Position numbers and translations under genes: made by a program. DNA of 64,000 nt from Pseudonocardia sp. HH130630-07 (GTDB lineage: Bacteria > Actinomycetota > Actinomycetes > Mycobacteriales > Pseudonocardiaceae): assembly GCF_001698125.1 (NCBI RefSeq), contig NZ_CP013856.1, positions 1 through 64,000 of the forward strand, written 5' to 3'. Under the pieces are notes generated by a model. It was not told where the DNA came from and made no database searches. It saw nothing but the letters and a program-made list of their open reading frames with translations. Positions 57,893 through 64,000 of this stretch are shown piece after piece. Numbering within the stretch: position 1 is the first letter of the stretch; each line of letters opens with the position of its first letter.

Positions 57893-59296
57893 GTGAGCGA
57901 GCAGCCCTCTGCGGGCATCCCGGCCGATGACGGCGCGACACCGGACGTCCGAGCCGACGCCGAGGCCCCGACCGCGGCCGGCGCTCTCACGGCCGAAGGG
58001 TCCTCGGGCGGGCCAGCGTGGCGGGTGCAGCTGCGCCGGCCCGAGCTGGAGCCGTGCCAGTTCCCGGGCGGGTGCGCGAACACCATGGAGTACGCGGGGT
58101 CCGGGCGACGGCCGAAGTACTGCTATCAGGTAGTGGGCGGGGTCATGCACGACCGCGTCAACGCCAAGCGGATCCTCGACGGCGGCACGCCCGCCCGGCG
58201 CCGTGGTGAGGTCGACGACGCGCTGGCCCGCCCGATCGCCCGCGCCGGTCAGAGTGTGACCGACCAGGTCGCCGCGCTCATCGCGCGCCTGGACCACAGC
58301 AGCAGCGAGCTGCGCGACGCCCTGGACACGCTGGCCGATCCCGAGGCGGTCGCGGCGGAGATCGCCGCGGCCCAGCGGGCCGCGCGCGCCGAGGTCGACG
58401 CCGCGCAGGCCGTGGCCGATGAGGCCCGCGCCCAGGCCCGCGCCGCCCGCGCCGATGCCGAGGCCGCGCGACGCTCCGCGGCCGCGTCCGATGCCGAAGC
58501 CGCCGAGGCCGCCGAGGCCCGCGCCGACGCCGAACTCGCCCGTGACACCGCGATCGCCGCACACGACGTCCTCGAGGGCGAGATCGCGCAGGTCCGCGCC
58601 GAGCTCGAGCAGCGCGACACCGAGCTGGCCGCAGCCCTCGCCGAGCGGGACACGCTCACCGCCGAACGCGACTCCGCGATCGCCGCACGCGACACCGCGA
58701 CCGCGGAGTCTGCCCGGGTCACCGCCGACCTGGCAGCGCTGGCCCGCGAGCACACGCGCGTCGAGACCGAGCTCGCCGACGCCCGCCGGCAGGTGGAGGT
58801 GCTGGTCGGCGAACGCGACACCGCCGCCGCAGATCTGGGCGCAGCCCGCCGTGACCTCGACCGGGCCGAGACCGACCGCGCCCGGTTGGCCGACGAGCTG
58901 CACGAGGTCCGCGAACAGGCCGTCGAGCACCGGGCCGCACGCGCCGCGGCGGAGAGCAGCCTGGCCGCCCTTCGCGAACAGCTCGCCCACGACGTCGACC
59001 GCGAACGCGCCTACGGCGAACAGCGCCTCGCCGACGCCGAGACCCGCCACGGCGCCCAGCTCGCCGAGCTGCGCACCGACCTCGCGCGGCTGCGCGGACA
59101 GATGACCGGCCGGACTCCGGAACCCGACACCGGCCTCGCGACCGACTCCGGGTCCGGTCGAGGCACGAGCGGACGTCAGGCCCGACCCCGGGCGGCGCAG
59201 CGCCGGCCCGGCCCCACCGCCACCACACCCGTCACCACGACCGACACCGCACCTGCCGACGAGACCCGACCCGTCGCCCCCGATGCTCAGGAGTGA
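57893..59296 (+). CDS. Zinc-finger plus long coiled-coil protein (KfrA-like architecture), copy 1
   Basis: The 467-residue protein starts with a disordered 45 residues. A Cys-rich module follows (LEPCQFPGGCANTMEYAG, RRPKYCYQVVGGVMHD), then a helical domain (SVTDQVAALIARL) and about 300 residues of Ala/Glu/Arg heptads. The tail is basic. KfrA-type plasmid proteins pair an N-terminal DNA-binding domain with a long coil, but the N-terminus here is different. A paralogue lies at 62197. It may organise plasmid DNA or assist the zinc-ribbon protein that follows 7 bases later. Confidence 0.6.
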   Translation: MSEQPSAGIPADDGATPDVRADAEAPTAAGALTAEGSSGGPAWRVQLRRPELEPCQFPGGCANTMEYAGSGRRPKYCYQVVGGVMHDRVNAKRILDGGTPARRRGEVDDALARPIARAGQSVTDQVAALIARLDHSSSELRDALDTLADPEAVAAEIAAAQRAARAEVDAAQAVADEARAQARAARADAEAARRSAAASDAEAAEAAEARADAELARDTAIAAHDVLEGEIAQVRAELEQRDTELAAALAERDTLTAERDSAIAARDTATAESARVTADLAALAREHTRVETELADARRQVEVLVGERDTAAADLGAARRDLDRAETDRARLADELHEVREQAVEHRAARAAAESSLAALREQLAHDVDRERAYGEQRLADAETRHGAQLAELRTDLARLRGQMTGRTPEPDTGLATDSGSGRGTSGRQARPRAAQRRPGPTATTPVTTTDTAPADETRPVAPDAQE

Positions 59297-59303
59297 GGCC
59301 CCC

Positions 59304-59786
59304 GTGAACTCCGCCTTCCCCACCGGACCCGCATCCCCTCCCCCTGCTCATCAGGCTGGTCCTCCCCCACACCGGGGGCCCACCGCCGCGCCGCGACCGG
59401 TGATGGCCACCCCGACCAGGCCGCCCGCTCACGCCCCGGGCGCCGGGCCGTCGCTGTGCTGCGACCGGTGCGGGCAGGCCGCGGCCGACCCGCTGCAGCA
59501 GATCCTGATGAGCGCGGTGTGGCTGATCCCCGGGCCCGACGGCCCGACCACCGCGCGCTACTGCCGGGCCTGCCCGCCCGCCGGGCCGATCACCGACCTG
59601 ACCTGCCTGCTCTGCGGCGACGGGCCGCTACTGGTCGGCGAGCTCGCCGCCGGCCCCGATGAGGCGCTGCCCGCGCCCGCCCGCACCTGGCTGACCGCCG
59701 TGGGCTGGCGGCTGACCGGCCCCGCCGGGCCGGTCTGTCCCGACTGCCACCCCGGCCCCCGTGTCTCCCAAGAGCGCCCCGCATGA
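59304..59786 (+). CDS. Zinc-ribbon protein, copy 1
   Basis: The 160-residue protein has a Pro-rich N-terminus, then CCDRCGQAAADPLQQILMSA, YCRACPPAGPITDLTCLLC and VCPDCHPG: four Cys pairs for probably two zinc ions. Related to the 12051 and 63410 proteins. AGGAG overlaps the end of the coiled-coil gene. Confidence 0.6.
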   Translation: MNSAFPTGPASPPPAHQAGPPPHRGPTAAPRPVMATPTRPPAHAPGAGPSLCCDRCGQAAADPLQQILMSAVWLIPGPDGPTTARYCRACPPAGPITDLTCLLCGDGPLLVGELAAGPDEALPAPARTWLTAVGWRLTGPAGPVCPDCHPGPRVSQERPA

Positions 59787-60244
59787 GCCCGAACCAGCTG
59801 AGTCAGAGGATCACACCGGCCGGAATCATCAAGCGAGCCGTCCGGGGCGTCGCGCGGTGCGGCCGGCTCCGGATCGCGGCGCTGACCGTCTTCCTGATCG
59901 CCGGTGGACTCACCGGCTGCGCCGGACCCGATTCCGACCTACGCGGACAGTGGGTCGGCACCTGTTCGGCCTCACCCCAGGCCTCCGCGGTCCAGGCGCC
60001 GCTGACCCTCGACTTCGCCGACGACGACACCTTCACCTTCACGTCCCTACTGGTGAGACGCTCGATCTTGGCGTCCGGGTCGTACTCCACAGACGACGAC
60101 CAGCTCAGTCTGACCTTCACCGAACCGCCCGAGTACCGAGCCTTCCCCGGAACCGGCCGCTACACCGTCGAGGACAACACCCTCACCCTGTCCGCGCTGC
60201 AAACCGGCACCACTGCGATGTGGTGCACCCTGACCCACCGCTGA
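59783..60244 (+). CDS. Putative lipoprotein
   Basis: The 153-residue product has Arg residues, a hydrophobic segment and a lipobox (AALTVFLIAGGLTGC). A beta-rich extracellular domain follows (LRGQWVGTCSASPQ, FTFTSLLVRRSILASGSYST), as in small META/lipocalin-like surface proteins. The ATG overlaps the previous stop (ATGA). Confidence 0.6.
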   Translation: MSPNQLSQRITPAGIIKRAVRGVARCGRLRIAALTVFLIAGGLTGCAGPDSDLRGQWVGTCSASPQASAVQAPLTLDFADDDTFTFTSLLVRRSILASGSYSTDDDQLSLTFTEPPEYRAFPGTGRYTVEDNTLTLSALQTGTTAMWCTLTHR

Positions 60245-60390
60245 CACCGCCGCCGAGCCCGGACATTCCACACCCCGACGCTCGCCATGCGGCTCGCGAT
60301 GTCCGGTTCTCTCCGCGTGGTGTACGTGGCCATCACCGACGGATGACGGGAACCGGTGATCGGTTCCCGACAGCCCCGTAGCATCGCCGG

Positions 60391-60618
60391 ATGTCCACCC
60401 TGCGACGGCTGATCTTCTTCCCGCCAGAGGTCTCGGCGCTTCAGCGCGGCCTGATCGCCGGCGTGTGCATGCTGGTCGCGATCCTGTGGCCGCAGTTCCT
60501 GCTGCCCGCGGGCACCCCGATGCCGGTGGTCGTCGTCGCCACCGCGGCCTCGGTGCTGGTGCTGTTCGCGCTGGCGATCGCGCTGCTGCGCCGCCTCCAC
60601 CCCCGGGTACGCCGCTGA
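60391..60618 (+). CDS. Small membrane protein, 75 aa
   Basis: Two hydrophobic helices (LIAGVCMLVAILWPQFLL and VVVVATAASVLVLFALAIAL) with basic ends. No other clue to function. Confidence 0.5.
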   Translation: MSTLRRLIFFPPEVSALQRGLIAGVCMLVAILWPQFLLPAGTPMPVVVVATAASVLVLFALAIALLRRLHPRVRR

Positions 60619-60652
60619 GCGCACGACGTCCGCTGCTCTACGGTCCGAGCGC

Positions 60653-61030
60653 ATGGATCCCGTCCCCCGGCCGGACCGCGAGTTCCCGGCCGACCCCTAC
60701 CCCGACGCACGGCCTCCGGTGTCGTTCCTGCACGACATCGGAGGCTCGCCCCCGCTGACCGTCACCCCCCATCGGGGTGGCGCTTCGGTGGCGCTGCCTG
60801 GACGAGGTGCTCCGCGACACCGGCGCGGCACCGACGGCCGGGCGGGTCCCGCTGCTGGCTGCCCGGTCCGGTCGTCGTGCTCCGGGTGCGGACCAGAGGC
60901 CTGGCCGCGGTGCGGTCGGTCGGCCGGGCGCCGGGTCGTCGACGACCAGCGTCCCGCGACGCGGCTCACCCCCGAGCGCCGCAGGGGGGCAGCCCGCCAG
61001 GTCCGGGCGGGGGAGTCCTCGGCCCGGGGA
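60653..61030 (+). pseudogene. Frameshifted gene remnant
   Basis: MDPVPRPDREFPADPYPDAR and LHDIGGSPPLTVTPHRG in one frame are continued in another by VALRWRCLDEVLRDTGAAPT. Further downstream a third frame looks coding (VVVLRVRTRGLAAVRSVG). Probably a decayed gene; function unknown. Confidence 0.35.
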
Positions 61031-61105
61031 AGTTCTGTGGAGCGGGTGGGAACAATCTTGGATCCGGTGGGAACCGGTTCACCGGTAACGAGGTCGGACC
61101 TGGCA

Positions 61106-61786
61106 TGAGCAATCAGCAGCACGCCAGCACCGGCTCCGCCACGCAGCCCGCGCCCACCACGTGGACCCAGCCGGGTCTGCCCGCCGCGCAGAACCTGCCG
61201 GCGTGGGCCTCTGCCCCGGCTCCTCCGACATCGGCGCCGCAGGTCCCGGCCTGGTCCTGTCGATCATCGGGCTGCGCCGCTCGCGGGCCCTGGGCGGTCG
61301 CGCCGCCGGCCTGACCGGCGCTATCCTCGCCTCGGTGGTCGTGTTCCTCGCGTTGGCGGTGGTCACCATCGCCGGGCTGACGTCCTCGAGCCCCGACACC
61401 ACACGGACCCCGCCGACGGAGCTCTACGGCACCGGCGGCTACGCCCTCCCACCGTCACCGACTCCCCCACGGCGCTGACTCCTCATACGGCCCCGGTTCC
61501 TCCCTCCGGCAGCGGGTTCTCCGCGTCCGAGCAGCGGCCCCGTGAGTCCAGCTTCGTACGAACCCCTGTCCCGTCAGGGCCTGCCCGCTCGGCCACCGGG
61601 CACCGCCGCCGCCGGCGGCGCCACGACCTCCTCGGTGGTGTCCCCGCGGTCGCCTCGTCGATGCTGTTCGTCTGCCTGTTCCTGCTCGCCCCGATCGCGG
61701 CCGGCACGATCAGCCCGATCCTGCTGCTCGTGCCGCTGGTCATCGGGCTGGCGCAGGCGCTGCGCTACCGTCCGTCCTGCGTCTAG
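61106..61786 (+). pseudogene. Decayed small membrane protein genes (DUF4190-like)
   Basis: MSNQQHASTGSATQPAPTTW starts a Pro-rich head. The matching tail GPGLVLSIIGLRRSRALGGR and ILASVVVFLALAVVTIAGLT is in another frame, and the first membrane helix expected for DUF4190 is missing. A third frame ends in MLFVCLFLLAPIAAGTISPI and a stop at 61784-61786. Confidence 0.4.
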
Positions 61787-61797
61787 GAGTCGGCGTC

Positions 61798-61980
61798 TCA
61801 GGAGTCGACGTCGACGATCGTGGCGTCGGCGGCAGCGCGTTGGACGGCCTCGCAGCCCTTGTGCGCGCCGGCCTTAGTCTCATATGCCTCGCCGGAGGCC
61901 ACGACCTCGCCGTTGCCGGCCTTGAGCCGGAACCGGAACTTCCCGGCACGGTCCTTGTAGACCTCGAACTTGCTCGCCAT
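61798..61980 (-). CDS. YegP/DUF1508 family protein
   Basis: A single 60-residue DUF1508 unit: MASKFEVYKDRAGKFRFRLK, GNGEVVASGEAYETKAGAHK. GGAGG precedes it. Function is poorly known; usually a small cytoplasmic protein. Confidence 0.75.
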   Translation of the reverse strand: MASKFEVYKDRAGKFRFRLKAGNGEVVASGEAYETKAGAHKGCEAVQRAAADATIVDVDS

Positions 61981-62196
61981 CTCGACCTCCACAGTGGCCT
62001 GAACCGGTGAGTGAGCGACGCTAGCGCACTCCGTCGGGCACGTCTCGACACGACGCGGGTCGGACCACGACCTCGAGCCGCCGGCGCTGACCTGTGAACG
62101 CCCCGGCCTCTCCCCTCGGGTTGTGAGCGTCGGACGTATAGGCGTCGCGGTGAGCTCGGGTCGGCTGTCGTAGTCGGTCACTCGCTGTCCGCGCGC

Positions 62197-63402
62197 GTGG
62201 GAGGGCCGGAGCTGGAGCCGTGCCAGTTCCCGGGGGGCTGCGCGAACACGATGGAGTACGCCGGGTCCGGGCGGCGGCCGAAGTACTGCTACCAGGTCGT
62301 GGGCGGGGTGATGCACGACCGGGTCAACGCCAAGCGGATCGCCGACGGCGGCGTCCCGGCGCGCCGGCGTGGGGAGCCCGACGATGCGCTGGCCCGCCCG
62401 ATCGCCCGGGCCGGGCAGACCGTGACCGACCAGGTCGTCGCGCTCATCGCGCGGTTGGAGGAGGGCGGCACCGAGCTGCGGGACGCGCTCGGCACCCTGG
62501 CCGACCCCGAGGCGGTCGCCGCGGAGATCGCCGCCGCCCGCCGCGCCGCGCGTGCCGAGATCGACCTCGCCCAGGCCGCGGCCGACGAGGCCCGCGCCCA
62601 GGCCCGCGCCGCCCGGGACGTGGCCGAGGCCGCGCGCCGCTCGGCCGCCGCGTCCGACGACGCCGCCGCCGACGCGATCGCCGAACGCGACACCGCCGAG
62701 CTGTCCCGCACCGAGGCGATTACCGCCCGCGAGGCGGCCGAGGCCCAGCTCACCGCGACCCGGGCCGAGCTGGAACAGCAGGTCGCCGACCTGACCACCG
62801 AGCGGGACGCGGCCCGGGCCGAGACCGAGCGGGTCACCGCCGAGCTGACCACCCAGCTGGGCGGGGTGCGCGCGGAGCTGGAGACCGCCGTCGCCGAGCG
62901 GGACACCGCGGCCGCGGATCTCGCGGCGACCCGGCGCGACCTCGACCGCGCCGAGACCGACCGCGCCCGCCTGGCCGACGAGGTGGACCAGGTCCGGGAG
63001 CAGGCCGCGGAGTACCGGGCCGCCCGGGCCGCGGCGGAGAGCAGCCTGACCGCGCTGCGCGCCCAGCTCGTCCACGACGTCGACCGCGAACGCGCCTACG
63101 GCGAGCAGCGCCTCACCGACGCCCAGACCCGCCATGCCACCCAGGTCGCCGACCTGCGCACCGAGCTGGCCCGCGCCCAACGCCGCACCGCCGACCGCAC
63201 CGCCGGCCACGACGTCGACACCGACGGCATCGACGTCGATCCGGGCGCCGAGCCAGCGCGTCCGCCCGCCCGCCGGGCCCGGCCCCGCGCCGCGCAGCGC
63301 CGACCCGGCCCCACCGCCACCGATCCCGACGTCACCGAGCCCGCCGCCACCGAGCCCGGCGACCCGACCGATCAGCCCGGCGACACCGCCCACCAGGAGT
63401 GA
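62197..63402 (+). CDS. Zinc-finger plus coiled-coil protein, copy 2
   Basis: The 401-residue paralogue of the 57893 product shares PCQFPGGCANTMEYAG and CYQVVGGVMHDRVNAKRI identically and most of the coil. The disordered N-terminus is missing: a stop codon lies upstream in frame, so GTG 62197 is the only start. The DNA of the zinc module is also nearly identical to copy 1, indicating recent duplication or gene conversion. Confidence 0.6.
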   Translation: MGGPELEPCQFPGGCANTMEYAGSGRRPKYCYQVVGGVMHDRVNAKRIADGGVPARRRGEPDDALARPIARAGQTVTDQVVALIARLEEGGTELRDALGTLADPEAVAAEIAAARRAARAEIDLAQAAADEARAQARAARDVAEAARRSAAASDDAAADAIAERDTAELSRTEAITAREAAEAQLTATRAELEQQVADLTTERDAARAETERVTAELTTQLGGVRAELETAVAERDTAAADLAATRRDLDRAETDRARLADEVDQVREQAAEYRAARAAAESSLTALRAQLVHDVDRERAYGEQRLTDAQTRHATQVADLRTELARAQRRTADRTAGHDVDTDGIDVDPGAEPARPPARRARPRAAQRRPGPTATDPDVTEPAATEPGDPTDQPGDTAHQE

Positions 63403-63409
63403 GGTCCCC

Positions 63410-63862
63410 ATGAACCCCGCATTCCGCGCCGGCACGTCCCCCACACCTGACCCGACGCCTGGCCGGCCCCGACCGTCTGGGGGCTCGGCGCGCCCGGAGA
63501 TGGGCGCCCCCGCTCCGCACGCTTCGAGCGGACCGACCCTGTGCTGCGACCGGTGCGGCTGCCCCCCGGGCGACCCGCTGCAGCAGATCCTGATGAGCGC
63601 CGTGTGGCTCGTCGACGGCCCCGACGGACCCACCACCGCCTGCTACTGCCGAGCCTGCGCACCCGCCGGGCCGATCACCGACCTGACCTGCCAGCGCTGC
63701 GGCGACGGCCCACTACTGGTCGGAGACCTCGCCGCCGCCCCCGACGGCACGGTCCCCGAGCCCGCCCGGACGTGGCTGACCGCAGCCGGCTGGCACCTCG
63801 ACGAACCGATCTGTCCCGGCTGCCGCCCAACCAGCTGCCAGATCCAGGAGGGCCTCTGGTGA
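63410..63862 (+). CDS. Zinc-ribbon protein, copy 2
   Basis: The 150-residue paralogue of the 59304 product has CCDRCGCPPGDPLQQILMSA, YCRACAPAGPITDLTCQRCG and ICPGCRP. It has the same spacing to the coiled-coil gene as copy 1 and the same GAGGCCC/GAGGTCC context before the start. Confidence 0.6.
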   Translation: MNPAFRAGTSPTPDPTPGRPRPSGGSARPEMGAPAPHASSGPTLCCDRCGCPPGDPLQQILMSAVWLVDGPDGPTTACYCRACAPAGPITDLTCQRCGDGPLLVGDLAAAPDGTVPEPARTWLTAAGWHLDEPICPGCRPTSCQIQEGLW

Positions 63863-64000
63863 ACGCCCTCCAGCCCAACGACGAGCCGCTCGGCCGCACC
63901 CGACGCCCAAGACGCGACCGCGTCACACAGCTCGCCGCCAGCCAGACGAGCTGGCCTGGGTCTGCGCGCTCACCCCGTACTCGCGCGGAGTACGACGTCT
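63859..64000 (+). CDS. Start of an unknown gene, cut by window end
   Basis: GTG overlaps the previous stop (GTGA). The readable part is MNALQPNDEPLGRTRRPRRD and onward, basic and low in complexity. It may not be in the right frame to the end; too short to identify. Confidence 0.3.
   Translation, partial: MNALQPNDEPLGRTRRPRRDRVTQLAASQTSWPGSARSPRTRAEYDV

Noticed and set aside
57854..63636. Gly-rich minus-strand frames of 489 and 612 codons
   Set aside because: They are complements of the Ala/Glu-rich coiled-coil genes; composition explains the openness.

Overview
The window is high-GC actinobacterial DNA (WhiB, BldD-type XRE/DUF6879 genes, GTG/TTG starts, SpdB-like and TraA-like transfer genes) and reads as a large part of a conjugative plasmid, probably from Pseudonocardia or a relative. 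Host assignment is inferred from gene content. No rRNA, tRNA or CRISPR array was seen.

Layout. 1-8.3 kb: the end of a coupling-protein gene; an exactly phased 55 x 9-bp repeat array (431-925) beside a parA/parB-like operon, read here as a very large type Ib plasmid centromere; and a 1566-aa MobF relaxase-helicase. 8.3-13.1 kb: a Tn5053/Tn7-like transposition module (resolvase, zinc-ribbon protein, DDE transposase, AAA ATPase, two unknown proteins). 13.3-19.8 kb: plus-strand metabolic cargo (2OG dioxygenase, SDR, DinB-like protein, two-domain kinase-like protein, amidase, uridine-kinase-like protein).

19.9-38.5 kb: a block of genes almost all on the minus strand, mostly single-gene units with their own terminators. 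At least eight are preceded by copies of one long nested-inverted-repeat element, and two more by a second repeated leader. The block holds ssb, a ParB-domain protein, a DUF932 protein, a WhiB regulator, a primase-polymerase, a PD-(D/E)XK-like protein and many small unknown proteins. This is the content expected of a conjugative leading region, and the repeated elements may be its shared control sites. Embedded in it is a compact lasso-peptide cluster (precursor, cyclase, fused leader-binding/peptidase protein, GNAT acetyltransferase) resembling the acetylated lasso peptide albusnodin.

38.6-47 kb: a gene flanked by an IS630-type element, a winged-helix protein that may be the replication initiator, a small RHH-like protein, a FolD/amidase operon and an XRE/DUF6879 regulatory operon. 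47.2-53.4 kb: a second transfer block (SpdB-like membrane protein and VirD4/TraG coupling ATPase) disrupted downstream by an IS5-type element. 53.7-57.7 kb: tyrosine recombinase, HEPN-like gene, decayed IS5-type element and vapBC. 57.9-64 kb: a duplicated cassette of a zinc-finger/coiled-coil gene plus a zinc-ribbon gene; the zinc-ribbon family also occurs inside the 8.3-13.1 kb transposon operon.

The parAB, relaxase, coupling and replication-like genes describe maintenance and transfer. The leading-region-like block would act early after entry. The lasso cluster, toxin-antitoxin pair and metabolic cargo are accessory load.
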